From Variovorax sp. IB41 (GTDB lineage Bacteria; Pseudomonadota; Gammaproteobacteria; Burkholderiales; Burkholderiaceae_C): a DNA stretch of 64,000 nt. This document shows positions 43,599 to 53,848 of this stretch, in pieces. The number at the start of each line of letters is the position of its first letter. The first letter of the stretch is position 1. The DNA lies in contig NZ_JAEFCB010000001.1 of assembly GCF_016405905.1 (NCBI RefSeq), forward strand, positions 248,001 to 312,000, written 5' to 3'. The notes beneath the pieces are model-generated. The model worked only from the letters and a program-made list of their open reading frames with translations. It did not search any database and had not been told where the DNA came from. Position numbers and translations under genes: made by a program.

Positions 43599-43844
43599 AT
43601 GGACAACTTGCAAGCATTGCAGTCGCTCGGCATCACGCTGCCGAGCCCGGCCTACATCTTCGGCGCCGTCCTGTTCGGCCTCGCGGGCATCGCGGCCTAC
43701 CGGTGGGGCAAGCGCTCCGGCCGCCGGCGCAGCAAGTGGCTCGGCGTGGCGTTGATGCTCTACCCCTATGCGGTCCCGTGGACCTGGTTGCTCTACGTCG
43801 TCGGCATCGCGCTGTGCGCGGGCGTCTTCATCGACCACGACTGA
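43599..43844 (+). CDS. Small membrane protein
   Basis: An 81-residue protein with two membrane helices (about 18-34 and 50-78) separated by a very basic loop (RWGKRSGRRRSKWLG), so the loop should be cytoplasmic. The function is unknown. Position, codon use and the start near 43599 support a real gene. It is followed by an intrinsic hairpin. Confidence 0.65.
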   Translation: MDNLQALQSLGITLPSPAYIFGAVLFGLAGIAAYRWGKRSGRRRSKWLGVALMLYPYAVPWTWLLYVVGIALCAGVFIDHD

Positions 43845-43866
43845 AGCTGCGGCGCCGCCCAAAAAA

Positions 43867-43886
43867 AACGGGCCCGAAGGCCCGTT
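43867..43886. terminator. Intrinsic terminator between convergent units
   Basis: AACGGGCC, CGAA, GGCCCGTT: a strong stem with eight A before it on the plus strand, so the minus strand has TTTTTTTT after the hairpin. It ends the organosulfur operon from the right and may act weakly for the small membrane gene. Confidence 0.85.
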
Positions 43887-43967
43887 AAAAGTCGTCCATC
43901 AGGCTGGCAGGAAGACAACCCGACTCCGACTCACCTCGAACTCATCCAGTCCGACCTTCCCGGTTTG

Positions 43968-45017
43968 TTATCCGGGCTCCAGTGTTTCTTCGAGCGCAGC
44001 AGTTGCCGCAACGGGCGAGCGCCATCCCAGTTCCGGCGCGATGCGGCGCGCGATGTCGTCCAGGATCTGCGCGTACTCCTCGCTCGCGAAGTTGTAGGGC
44101 AGTTCCACGCGCAGCTCGCTCACCTGCGGCAGCACCGGGTCCTTGCGCAACCGCGCCAGGATTTCATCGGACGTGCCCACCAGGTCCGTCGCGAAAAGCG
44201 TGCGCCGCTCGCCCTGCGGCGTGAGCGTGCGCTCGATGCGGCCGGCGGCGAACTCGCGGTAGCGCAGTCGCGTGGCCGCATCGGCGCCATCGAGCGGCAC
44301 GATCACGCGGCCCAGCGCCACCCGTCCCGCGCGCGGCCCGGCTTCGCTCGCGCGGTAGCGTTCGATGAGCGCCGACTGCGCCTGCAGGAAATCGTCCGTG
44401 TGCTCGCCCGAGAGCACGTTGCCCAGGAGCAGGTTGAAGCCGTTGCGCCCCGCCCATTCGGCCGAGCGCAGCGACCCGCCGCCGTACCAGAGCCGGTCGA
44501 CCAGCCCGGGCGCATAGGGCTGCACGCGCGGCCGCACACGCCCGCCGGCCGACTCGACGAAGGTGTCGTCGTCGCCGAGCAGCACGTCTTCGAGGTTGGC
44601 CCTCAGGCGCGCCACGCGCTTGTGCGTGAAGTCGATGGTGTTGGGCGCCGCGTCGTAGAAGCGGCTGCCCAAGAGCGCGCCGTGCGGCGGCACGCCCGCG
44701 CTCAGGCCCACCTGCAGCCGGCCGCGCGAAAGCACGTCGACGGTGGCCAGGTCTTCGGCCAGGCGAAACGGGTTTTCATAACCCATCTGGATCACCGCGG
44801 CGCCCAGTTCGATGCGGCGCGTGCGCTGCGTCGCGGCCGCCAGGATGGTCGTGGCCGATGACACGCCGCGCTCCAGGTGGCGCTGCCGCACCCAGGCACT
44901 GTCGAAGCCGCGCCGCTCGCCGAACTCGAAGAGCGCAAGCGCCGCCTCGAGGCCGGCCAGCGGATTCGCCTCGGCGTAGTTGCCGGGCGTGAGAAAACCG
45001 ATGTGATGGATCGCCAT
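43968..45017 (-). CDS. LLM-class flavin-dependent monooxygenase (alkanal-type)
   Basis: A 349-residue luciferase-like TIM-barrel monooxygenase that would use FMNH2. Visible features: IHHIGFLTPGNYAEANPLAG, FDSAWVRQRHLERG and RRIELGAAVIQMGYENPFRL, then SRGRLQVGLSAGVPPHG and RLWYGGGSLRSAEWAGRNGF. It is the last gene of a seven-gene organosulfur-type operon, 17 bases after a binding-protein gene. Substrate is inferred only from context: a thioether or sulfonate-like compound. Confidence 0.85.
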   Translation of the reverse strand: MAIHHIGFLTPGNYAEANPLAGLEAALALFEFGERRGFDSAWVRQRHLERGVSSATTILAAATQRTRRIELGAAVIQMGYENPFRLAEDLATVDVLSRGRLQVGLSAGVPPHGALLGSRFYDAAPNTIDFTHKRVARLRANLEDVLLGDDDTFVESAGGRVRPRVQPYAPGLVDRLWYGGGSLRSAEWAGRNGFNLLLGNVLSGEHTDDFLQAQSALIERYRASEAGPRAGRVALGRVIVPLDGADAATRLRYREFAAGRIERTLTPQGERRTLFATDLVGTSDEILARLRKDPVLPQVSELRVELPYNFASEEYAQILDDIARRIAPELGWRSPVAATAALEETLEPG

Positions 45018-45034
45018 GGCGTCGCCCTTCTCGT

Positions 45035-45976
45035 TCAGAACTTGGGCAGGCCGGGCGGATTGATTTCGGACTTCGGCAGCGCCTCTTCTGCCAGGCTCCA
45101 GCGCGCGAGCGCCTTGCCGTAGGTGCCGCTGAGGATCAGGTTGTTGGCCGCGACGCTCAGCGCCGTGGCCAGGCCGCTGCCCTTGCGCGTGGCAATCGCC
45201 ACGTCGGACTTCAGCGGCCAGCCCGCGTTCACCGTGCCGACCAGCCGCAGCTGCCCGTTCTTGGCGGACTCGTAGGCCTGCGGCGCGTTGGGGTTGAAGT
45301 TGGCATCGACGCGTTTCGTGGTCACCGCCAGCCAGCGCGTCACATCGTCGTCGTAGTACTGGATCGCGACCGGCTTCAGGCCCGCGGCCACGTTCTGCCG
45401 GTCCCATTCGAGCAGGATGCGTTCCTGGTTCGTGCCCGCGCCGGTCGTGAGCTTCAGGCCCGCCACGTCCTTCGGCTCCTTGATGGACTTGATGGCGCTG
45501 TCCGTGCGCACATAGAAGCCGTGCAGGCCGAGGCGGTAGGTGGAGAAGTCGAACTTCTCCTTGCGCTGCTCGGTCACGCCCACGTTGGAGATCACCGCGT
45601 CGTACTTGCCCGAGGCCAGGCCCAGCGGCCAGTCGGGCCATGCGACGGGCTGCAGTTCGAGCTTCAGGCCCAGCGATTCGGCGATGAGGAGCGCGAAATC
45701 GGGGTCGAAGCCGACCACGGTCTTCGCATCGGTGGCGTAGGTGGAGATGGGCGGCGCGAACGGCGCGATCGCGATGGTCAGCACGCCCTCCTTCACGAAC
45801 TTGAAGCTGGGCGGAATGGCGTTGACCGCCTCCGCGTCCTTGCCCGTGTGCAGACGGCCCTTCTGCTCGGGGCTGAAGTCGAACTTGTCGGCGGCGTGTG
45901 CCGTCGCCATCACCGTCGTCATCGCGATGAAACCGAAGGCGAGCAATGCTGCGCCGGCTTTGCTTCTGAAAGACAT
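45035..45976 (-). CDS. Amino-acid-type ABC substrate-binding protein 1
   Basis: A 313-residue family-3 solute-binding protein. After a signal peptide ending near AHAAD comes VLTIAIAPFAPPISTYATDA, VVGFDPDFALLIAESLGLKL, VAWPDWPLGLASGKYDAVIS and [11 protein letters not shown]. It is a paralog of the next gene (shared WPDWPLGLxSGKxD, YYDDDV and NPPGLPK ends). Paired receptors of this kind occur in the B. subtilis TcyJ/TcyK cystine and S-alkylcysteine importer. The likely ligand is a sulfur amino acid derivative. Confidence 0.88.
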   Translation of the reverse strand: MSFRSKAGAALLAFGFIAMTTVMATAHAADKFDFSPEQKGRLHTGKDAEAVNAIPPSFKFVKEGVLTIAIAPFAPPISTYATDAKTVVGFDPDFALLIAESLGLKLELQPVAWPDWPLGLASGKYDAVISNVGVTEQRKEKFDFSTYRLGLHGFYVRTDSAIKSIKEPKDVAGLKLTTGAGTNQERILLEWDRQNVAAGLKPVAIQYYDDDVTRWLAVTTKRVDANFNPNAPQAYESAKNGQLRLVGTVNAGWPLKSDVAIATRKGSGLATALSVAANNLILSGTYGKALARWSLAEEALPKSEINPPGLPKF

Positions 45977-45988
45977 GGTGGCGCGGCC

Positions 45989-46918
45989 TCAGTTCTTCGG
46001 CAGGCCGGGCGGGTTGGTGCGCGCCACCTCGATCGCCTCGGAGCCCAGGCTCCAGCGCGAGAGCGCCTTCGCGTAGTTGCCGTTCTTGATCTGCGCGTTC
46101 AGCGAAACCGTGATGGCCTCGGCGATGCCCGAGCCCTTGCGCGAGGTCACGGCGATCTCGGCATTCAGCGGCCAGCCGCCGGAGACCAGGCCCGCGAGCC
46201 GCGTCTTGCCGTCGCGCGCCTCGTAGGCCGCGATGGCGTTGGGGCCGACATACGCATCGGCGCGGCCCGACTGCAGCGCCAGGCGCTGCACCACATCGTC
46301 GTCGTAGTACTGGATCTCCACGGGCTTCAGGCCCGCCGCCACGTTCTGCTTGTTCCAGCGCAGGAGGATCTGCTCCTGGTTCGTGCTGGCCGCGACGATG
46401 AGCTTCAGGCCCGCGATGTCCTTCGGCTCCTTGATCGCGCCCAGCTTGCTGTCGGACTTCACGTAGATGCCCAGCTGGTCGTTGCGGTAGGTGGAGAAAT
46501 CGAACTTCTCCTTGCGCTCCTCGGTCACCGTGACGTTGGACACCACCACGTCGAACTTGCCCGACTGAAGGCCCAGCGGCCAGTCGGCCCACGCGGTGGA
46601 GACGAGCTCGAGCTTGCGCCCGAGGCTGTCGGCCACCAGCTGCGCGATGTCGGGGGCATTGCCCACCGGCGTCTTCGTGTCGGTCGCATACGCAGCGAAC
46701 GGCAGGCGTCCGGTGGTGGTGCCGACGACGAGAACGCCCTCCTTCTGGAACTTGAAGTCCTTGGCGAGCCTGATGGCCTCGTCCAGCTTCTGCGCGCGCG
46801 GCCGGCCGGCCTGCTCGGGGCTCAGGTCGGTGGCGGGCTGCGCCGAGGCCGCCAGGGGAAGCAGCAGCAGCATGGCGGCGCCCAGAAGCGCGGAGAGGAG
46901 GTTCTTGCGATGGATCAT
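45989..46918 (-). CDS. Amino-acid-type ABC substrate-binding protein 2
   Basis: A 309-residue paralog of the previous receptor with a signal peptide ending near AASAQP. Motifs: [60 protein letters not shown] and ending in TNPPGLPKN. Two receptors feeding one permease-ATPase suggest two related ligands (for example free and N-acetylated forms) or a disulfide and a thioether. It lies 12 bases before receptor 1. Confidence 0.88.
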   Translation of the reverse strand: MIHRKNLLSALLGAAMLLLLPLAASAQPATDLSPEQAGRPRAQKLDEAIRLAKDFKFQKEGVLVVGTTTGRLPFAAYATDTKTPVGNAPDIAQLVADSLGRKLELVSTAWADWPLGLQSGKFDVVVSNVTVTEERKEKFDFSTYRNDQLGIYVKSDSKLGAIKEPKDIAGLKLIVAASTNQEQILLRWNKQNVAAGLKPVEIQYYDDDVVQRLALQSGRADAYVGPNAIAAYEARDGKTRLAGLVSGGWPLNAEIAVTSRKGSGIAEAITVSLNAQIKNGNYAKALSRWSLGSEAIEVARTNPPGLPKN

Positions 46919-46948
46919 GGGAAGAATTTCAGTCAGGGGAAAAATGGG

Positions 46949-48783
<1,835 letters not shown>

Positions 48784-48787
<4 letters not shown>

Positions 48788-49320
48788 CGCTGCGCAGCCT
48801 CGCTCGACGCCGCGGCGTGTTGGCCATGGTGTCGCGGCACAAGCAGATGCTTCTCGAACGGCAGCTTGCGCGGCGTCTCGGGGTCCACCGCTTCCTCGAA
48901 CAGCGCGGTGTAGCCATGGCCGCGGTACAGGCCCACAGCCTCGGGCTGGCGAAAGCCGGTCGTGAGATAGATGCGCTCGTAGCTCTGGCGCCGTACCAGT
49001 GCCTCCAGCTCCAGCAGCACCTTGCTCGCAAGGCCTTGCCGGCGCAGGTCGGTGCGCGTCCACACGCGCTTGAGTTCCGCGGTGCGCTCGTCATGCCGCA
49101 TGAAGGCGCCGCCGCCGATGGCGATGCCGTCCCGCAGCAGCAGCACGAAGTTGCCGTGCGGCGGTGCGAACACCTCGGGCGGATAGCGGTCGATTTCTCG
49201 CGGCGCGCCGGGCTCGCGCAGCACGTCGCCGTAGCGGCTGTCGTACTCGAAGCTCAGGCCTTCCAGCAGCGGCTGGGCGCGCGGATCGAGCGGCGTGGTG
49301 TAGACGAACTGCTCGCTCAT
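48784..49320 (-). CDS. GNAT acetyltransferase (SnaA-like position)
   Basis: A 178-residue GNAT. The CoA-binding loop is [38 protein letters not shown] and [19 protein letters not shown] complete the fold. In B. subtilis an N-acetyltransferase (SnaA, also YxeL) acetylates S-alkylcysteines before oxidative C-S cleavage, and that gene sits with two receptors, an importer and monooxygenases, as here. The equivalence is by context and size, not by proven similarity. It overlaps the monooxygenase stop codon (TGATG). Confidence 0.85.
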
Positions 49321-50660
49321 CACGCGGCCTTTCGTGCGGCGTCGATGGCGTTGCCCGCGCTCGCATGGCGGCTCGCCTTGCGCGGCAGGCCGAGGTGATC
49401 GCGCAGCGTCTGCCCGGGCAGCTCGCGCTGGTAGCGGCCGCGCGCCACCAGCACCGGAACGACGAACTCGATGAAGTCGTCCAGCCCCTGCCCCAGCACC
49501 GGAAAGCCGAGGATGAAACCGTCGGCCGCGCCCTCGTCCACCCAGCGGATGATCTCGCCGGCAATGCGCTCGCCCGTGCCCACGAACTGCGTGCGCGGCG
49601 TGGCGACTTCGAGCGCCACTTCGCGCAGCGTCTGGCCACCGGCCTTCGCCTTGGCCTTGATGCGGTCGGTGGTCGAGCGAAAGCTGTTGCGGCCGATATC
49701 GCCCAGTTCGGGGAAGGCCTCGTCCAGCGGGTACTGGCTGAAATCGTGGTGATCGAAGAAGCGGCCGAGGTACGCCAATGCTTCCTCGATGGTCAGCAGT
49801 TCGCGGATCGCGCGGTACTTGGCCTCGGCCTCCTCCTCGGTGGCCGCGACGACGGGACCGATGCCGGGAAAGATCTTCACGTCGTCGGCCTGCCGGCCTT
49901 GCGCCACCGCGCTGGCCTTCACCTGCTTGAGAAAGGCGCGTGTCTCCTCGATGGAGGGCGAATGGGTGAACACCGCATCCGCGTACTTGCCCGCGAGGCC
50001 CACGCCCGCGTCCGACGAGCCGGCCTGGAAGATCACCGGCTGCCCCTGCGGCGAACGCTGGATGTTCAGCGGCCCCGCCACCTGGAAGAAACGCCCCTTG
50101 TGGTCCAGCGCGTGCAGCTTCTCGCGGTCGAAGAACTGGCCGCTCTCCCGGTTGCGCGTGAAGGCGTCGTCGTCCCAGCTGTCCCACAGGCCCTGCGTGA
50201 TCGCGAGGTATTCGTCGGCGATCTCGTAGCGCAGCGCATGCTCGGGGTGCACGCGGCTGTAGTTCTTCGCGCTGCCTTCCAGCGGCGTGGTCACCACGTT
50301 CCAGCCCGCGCGCCCGCCGCTGATCAGGTCGAGCGATGCGAACTGGCGCGCCACGGTGAACGGGTCGCTGTACGAGCTGGAGACCGTGCCCGCCAGGCCG
50401 ATCTTCGAGGTGACCGTCGCGAGCGCCGACAGGATCGAGATCGGCTCGAAGCGGTTGAGGAAGTGCGGGATCGACTTCTCGTTGATGTAGAGCCCGTCCG
50501 CCACGAAGGCGAAGGCGATGCCGTTGTCTTCGGCTTTCTTCGCGGTGCGCACGAAAAAGTCGAGGTTCACGCTGGCATCGGCCGGACCGCCCGGGTGCTT
50601 CCATGAATTCATGTGGCTGCCGGCCCCTTGCAGCATGACGCCGAACTTGATGTTGCTCAT
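49320..50660 (-). CDS. NtaA/SnaA/DszA-type FMN-dependent monooxygenase
   Basis: A 446-residue FMNH2-dependent monooxygenase of the nitrilotriacetate/dibenzothiophene-sulfone group. Diagnostic features: IKFGVMLQGAGSHMNSWKHP, SLDLISGGRAGWNVVTTP, YEIADEYLAITQGLWDSWDD, DHKGRFFQVAGPLNIQRSPQ and PVIFQAGSSDAGVGLAGKYA. This class includes CmoJ and YxeK, which break C-S bonds of N-acetyl-S-alkylcysteines. The start ATG 50660 follows TCCAGAAGAAC. Confidence 0.9.
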   Translation of the reverse strand: MSNIKFGVMLQGAGSHMNSWKHPGGPADASVNLDFFVRTAKKAEDNGIAFAFVADGLYINEKSIPHFLNRFEPISILSALATVTSKIGLAGTVSSSYSDPFTVARQFASLDLISGGRAGWNVVTTPLEGSAKNYSRVHPEHALRYEIADEYLAITQGLWDSWDDDAFTRNRESGQFFDREKLHALDHKGRFFQVAGPLNIQRSPQGQPVIFQAGSSDAGVGLAGKYADAVFTHSPSIEETRAFLKQVKASAVAQGRQADDVKIFPGIGPVVAATEEEAEAKYRAIRELLTIEEALAYLGRFFDHHDFSQYPLDEAFPELGDIGRNSFRSTTDRIKAKAKAGGQTLREVALEVATPRTQFVGTGERIAGEIIRWVDEGAADGFILGFPVLGQGLDDFIEFVVPVLVARGRYQRELPGQTLRDHLGLPRKASRHASAGNAIDAARKAA

Positions 50661-50706
50661 CGCGGTGTGTTCTTCTGGAGGTGGAAAGGAAAACTGGTGA
50701 AGGCGC

Positions 50707-51723
50707 TCAGGCCAGCGCGGGTTCGCGCGCCTGGGCCAGCAGCTCGACGGCGGTGGCGCGCTCGGCAAAACCGGCCACGGGGATGTCGATGACGAACTCC
50801 TCGATGCCGTAGCGCTCGCTCAGCGCATCGAGCGCGTCGCGCACCTCGTCGGCCGTGCCTGCGATCACATGCGGACGCCGTTCTTCGGTGCGGTAGTCGG
50901 TCACGCCGGCCTGCCGCGCGAACTCGGCGGCGGCTTCGAGACTCCCGAGGTTCACGCTCTGCCCGCTCGGCAGATGCACCTTGAAGCTGCGCAGCGCGCC
51001 GACGAGTTCGGCCGCCTTCTCGTGCGTCTCGGCCGCGAAGGCGAAGAGCGCGAGCAAGGGCGCGCGGCCGGTGGCCGAGCGGTAGGCCTCGATGGACTGC
51101 CCGATGTTCACCGGGTCGCCATTGAAATGGCCCGCGTAGACGAACTCCCAGCCCAGGCGCGCCGCGAGCGTCGCGCTCTCCGGCGTGCCGCCGAGCAGCA
51201 CGCGCTGCGGCAACTGCGGCGGATTCGGCGTGGCGACCGCACCGGCCAGCGCATGGTCCGCGGCGACGCCGTCATGCAGGAATGCATCGAGCTCGGCGAG
51301 GCGAAGCGCGAAGTCTTCTTTCTGCTTCACCGGATCGTGCAACCACTGCAGCGCCCTGCTGGTGAGCGGCAGCCCGCCGGGCGCCTTGCCGACGCCCAGG
51401 TCCACGCGGCCCGGCGCGAGCGACGCGAGCACACGGAAGGTCTCCGCGACCTTGAACGGGCTGTAGTGCTGAAGCATGACGCCGCCGGTGCCCACGCGGA
51501 TGCGCGAGGTCTTCGCGAGCACATGCGAGGCCAGCACTTCGGGCGCCGAGCCCGCATAGCCGCGGTTGCCGTGATGCTCCGCGAGCCAGTAGCGGCGGTA
51601 GCCCAGGCGCTCGGCGCTCTGGGCCAGCGCGATCGTGTGCTGGAACGCCTGGGCGGCGTCGGCGCCTTCGGGGATCAGGCTCTTGTCGAGGAGGGACAGC
51701 GAATAGGACACGGTGTGCAGCAA
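50707..51723 (-). CDS. LLM-class flavin-dependent monooxygenase (MsnO8/CmoO-like)
   Basis: A 338-residue luciferase-like monooxygenase, first gene of the organosulfur operon. Motifs: YRRYWLAEHHGNRGYAGSAP, RIRVGTGGVMLQHYSPFKVA, PGRVDLGVGKAPGGLPLTSR and LLGGTPESATLAARLGWEF, typical of the MsnO8 subgroup that includes B. subtilis CmoO. The start is TTG at 51723 with CAAGGG six bases upstream; GTG 51711 is an alternative. It probably starts the transcript that runs to 43968. Confidence 0.88.
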   Translation of the reverse strand: MLHTVSYSLSLLDKSLIPEGADAAQAFQHTIALAQSAERLGYRRYWLAEHHGNRGYAGSAPEVLASHVLAKTSRIRVGTGGVMLQHYSPFKVAETFRVLASLAPGRVDLGVGKAPGGLPLTSRALQWLHDPVKQKEDFALRLAELDAFLHDGVAADHALAGAVATPNPPQLPQRVLLGGTPESATLAARLGWEFVYAGHFNGDPVNIGQSIEAYRSATGRAPLLALFAFAAETHEKAAELVGALRSFKVHLPSGQSVNLGSLEAAAEFARQAGVTDYRTEERRPHVIAGTADEVRDALDALSERYGIEEFVIDIPVAGFAERATAVELLAQAREPALA

Positions 51724-51794
51724 TGACGCCCTTGAAAGAATTGCTGCGAATTCTCTTGGGCATCACGCGCACCGCTTGCGCTGATTTCCTCTAT

Positions 51795-51810
51795 CGATAT
51801 CTGCATATTG
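51795..51810. promoter_or_regulatory. AT-rich inverted repeat upstream of organosulfur operon
   Basis: CGATAT, CTGC, ATATTG: 6-base arms with one mismatch in an AT-rich patch 72 bases upstream of the first monooxygenase. It may be an operator. It does not match the 8-base-spacer ModE-like sites. The partner protein is unknown. Confidence 0.3.
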
Positions 51811-51826
51811 TTCAGGGGCGCGCTGC

Positions 51827-52024
51827 TCACCACGAATGCGGCAGCAAGGCCGGCGCGGCCGCCGCGTGAAACCGGCGCATGGCCCGGATCGGCACATAGC
51901 CATGCGGCGCGCGACGCGCCACCTCGTGCGGCGAAGACGGCGCAATGCGCCACGTCGCCGTGGTCAGCGCGACGACAAGGCGGGCTTGTGCCGCCGGGGA
52001 AACATAGGAACTGCGCTGTGGCAT
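51827..52024 (-). CDS. Possible small hypothetical protein
   Basis: A 65-residue reading frame starting MPQRSSYVSPAAQARLVVAL with a basic, Ala/Arg-rich tail. GGAAG lies 6 bases before the ATG and codon third positions are GC-biased, so it may be a real short gene. It has no recognised domain. It occupies most of the 450-base stretch (51724-52174) between the organosulfur operon and dodecin, otherwise holding only the AT-rich repeat and the dodecin ribosome site. Confidence 0.4.
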   Translation of the reverse strand: MPQRSSYVSPAAQARLVVALTTATWRIAPSSPHEVARRAPHGYVPIRAMRRFHAAAAPALLPHSW

Positions 52025-52174
52025 GGGTAACTTCCGGATGAACGCTGCGGGGATTCTGCGCAGCCGCCCCGGGATCGCAAAGACGGATTGCGAGTTACCT
52101 GATGCAGAAAATTCCACCTGCCGCGGCACGCCGTGACTACGATGCCCCTACGCCAATCCACAAGGAGCACAGAC

Positions 52175-52381
52175 ATGTCCAACCACGTCTACAAGTCCCT
52201 CGAGCTGACCGGCTCGTCGCCCGTCGGCATCGAGGACGCGGTGCAGACCGCCATCGCCAAGGCCCACGAGACGGTGCGCAACATCCAGTGGTTCACCGTC
52301 ACCGAGATGCGCGGCCATGTGGTGGACGGCAAGATCGCGCACTGGCAGGTGACGGTGAAGATCGGGTTCACGCTGGAGTAG
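52175..52381 (+). CDS. Dodecin (flavin-storage protein)
   Basis: A 68-residue dodecin, a dodecameric flavin-binding protein. It reads [20 protein letters not shown], then [20 protein letters not shown], and ends in [12 protein letters not shown]; the Trp in IQWF is the flavin-stacking residue. AAGGAG (52161-52166) lies 8 bases before the ATG, fixing the start against a longer upstream frame. It sits among several flavin monooxygenase genes but is transcribed oppositely. It may buffer FMN or FAD. Confidence 0.93.
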   Translation: MSNHVYKSLELTGSSPVGIEDAVQTAIAKAHETVRNIQWFTVTEMRGHVVDGKIAHWQVTVKIGFTLE

Positions 52382-52407
52382 CGCGCACCCGGCTTCGCGC
52401 TGCGGCC

Positions 52408-52743
52408 TCAGTCCGCGATCACGTGCAGGCTGTGGTTCTCGCGGTGCGCCCGCGCACACATGCGCGAGAGCGCCAGCAGGAACTCGAACACCGCCGGCTT
52501 GCCCGAGCAGGCCGGGGCGACCGCCATGATCTCCTTGCGGAACACGGCCACCTCGCGCCCGGCGATCACCATTTCGGCGGAGGCGCCGTAGTAGTGCTTC
52601 CAGAACGTCTGCAGGGTGCCGCTGTCCAGCTCGTCGATGACCAGCGAATAGCCGTCCTCCCAGACGGTCTCTTCCATAGCGAGGCTGTGCAGGCCCGGCA
52701 TGTCGGGCCCGACGCCTTCGGGCACCTGGATGATTCGACGCAT
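52408..52743 (-). CDS. Hypothetical protein, possible immunity partner
   Basis: A 111-residue acidic-to-neutral cytosolic protein I do not recognise. Segments: EDGYSLVIDELDSGTLQTFW, AEMVIAGREVAVFRKEIMAV and FEFLLALSRMCARAHRENHS. It has no signal peptide. It lies 8 bases downstream of the lipoprotein with a toxin-like pattern, the place where an immunity gene usually sits. It is the last gene of the nine-gene TOMM locus. Immunity function is a guess from position and size. Confidence 0.6.
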   Translation of the reverse strand: MRRIIQVPEGVGPDMPGLHSLAMEETVWEDGYSLVIDELDSGTLQTFWKHYYGASAEMVIAGREVAVFRKEIMAVAPACSGKPAVFEFLLALSRMCARAHRENHSLHVIAD

Positions 52744-52751
52744 GCCGGATG

Positions 52752-53174
52752 CTATTGGCAATTGCCGGGTGCGCCGGCGAGTTCGGGAAACTCCGTGACC
52801 ACCGTGCCGTTGGCCGCGCCCTCGATGATGAGGCGGCCGCACTTCTCGCCGGCCGTGCCGACCACCTGGCCGAGGTTGGCGTCGTAGCGGATGCGGTTGT
52901 CGGGCTGGACCACGCGGGTCTTGTTGACCGCGCCCTGCACCATCCGGCAGAAGTTCTGCGCCGCGGCCGCGTTGGTGCAGTACTGCGGCAGCAGCTGGCT
53001 CGCGCCCGAGGTCGCGGTGCAATGGCGCGCGAAGATGTGCTGGTAGCCGGCCGGCGTGACGACGCACTGCGCATCGACGAGGGCGGCTTCGGGCGCCGAC
53101 GCGAGGCCTTGGCAACCGCTCAGGAAGGCCAGCGCCGCGGCGCACAGCAAGGCAAGTTGGTTCGTTCTTTTCAT
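52752..53174 (-). CDS. Secreted lipoprotein with nuclease-toxin-like C-terminal domain
   Basis: A 140-residue lipoprotein. The signal ends in the lipobox LSGC (Cys21). The rest has YQHIFARHC (a His-x-x-x-x-His helix start), then QPDNRIRYDANLGQVVGT, RLIIEGAANG and TVVTEFPEL. This order of HI..RH, G..VG, R and T-E-FP resembles BECR-fold RNase toxins of contact-dependent systems, from memory and without a search. Six Cys after the lipobox suggest disulfides. A small possible immunity gene follows after 8 bases. A plain structural lipoprotein is the alternative. Confidence 0.65.
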   Translation of the reverse strand: MKRTNQLALLCAAALAFLSGCQGLASAPEAALVDAQCVVTPAGYQHIFARHCTATSGASQLLPQYCTNAAAAQNFCRMVQGAVNKTRVVQPDNRIRYDANLGQVVGTAGEKCGRLIIEGAANGTVVTEFPELAGAPGNCQ

Positions 53175-53185
53175 GATCGTCGCCC

Positions 53186-53764
53186 TCAGCGAAATTTGAT
53201 GATGTAGTTGATCGACAGGTTCTTCGGCCGCGTCTCCGAGGTGAGGCGCGCGGGCTTGTTCGGCACCGTGGTCTCCAGGTCGCCCGAGGACTGCCCCGCC
53301 GCATTGCCGCTCTGCGACACCGCGGCCAGCGTGACGGCCTTGTAGGTGTGGGTGTGCGTCTGCATCGCATCGCACTGGTAGGAGCCCACGCCGTTGACGG
53401 TGCCGCTGCCCGTGGGGCCGATGCGCGCCGCCGCATCCGGGTCCATGCCCGAGCCGGCGTCGTTGCCGCGCAGGAACAGGCCCCGGTAGTCGGGAATGCA
53501 GAAGTCTTCGCTCGCGCCGCCGTACAGGTAGCCCAGCGCGGCGAAGAGCTCCGGGTACGCGCTCGCCTTGAGCTTGCGTCCGTCGCACAGCATCCAGCCC
53601 TGCTGCTCGAGGTAGCTGATCGGGATGTCGTCGCGCCGGGGCGCGGCCACCGAGTTCTGGCTCGTGCATGCGGTGTTTTTCCAGATGTTGTTGGCGTCGC
53701 CCGAAACGGGGTTCACCTGTCCGGCAAAGCCGCAGACGCTGCCGATGAGGCATGCATCGAACAT
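53186..53764 (-). CDS. Phage tail-collar domain protein
   Basis: A 192-residue tail-collar (MdpB-like) protein. The motif runs ISYLEQQGWMLCDGRKLKAS, then YPELFAALGYLYGG, FCIPDYRGLFLRGNDAGSG and QTHTHTYKAV. It ends in RPKNLSINYIIKF, as collar domains do. Such proteins occur in tail fibres and also outside phages as secreted or cell-surface proteins. No other phage gene is near. It is 11 bases upstream of the toxin-like lipoprotein and part of the TOMM operon. Confidence 0.8.
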   Translation of the reverse strand: MFDACLIGSVCGFAGQVNPVSGDANNIWKNTACTSQNSVAAPRRDDIPISYLEQQGWMLCDGRKLKASAYPELFAALGYLYGGASEDFCIPDYRGLFLRGNDAGSGMDPDAAARIGPTGSGTVNGVGSYQCDAMQTHTHTYKAVTLAAVSQSGNAAGQSSGDLETTVPNKPARLTSETRPKNLSINYIIKFR

Positions 53765-53848
53765 GTCGAGGTCCTTTCAGCCCGGCCTTGGGCGAACGGC
53801 GGCAACCGCCGTCGCGCTTCGGGCCGGTGGTGTGACAGGCTGGGGGGC

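Noticed and set aside
51795..51810. Inverted repeat near 51795 as a fifth ModE-like site
   Set aside because: Its arms are 6 bases with a 4-base spacer and lack the TATAGCG/CGTTATA core.
53186..53764. Tail-collar gene as evidence of a prophage
   Set aside because: No capsid, terminase, integrase or lysis gene lies near. Collar domains also occur in non-phage surface proteins.
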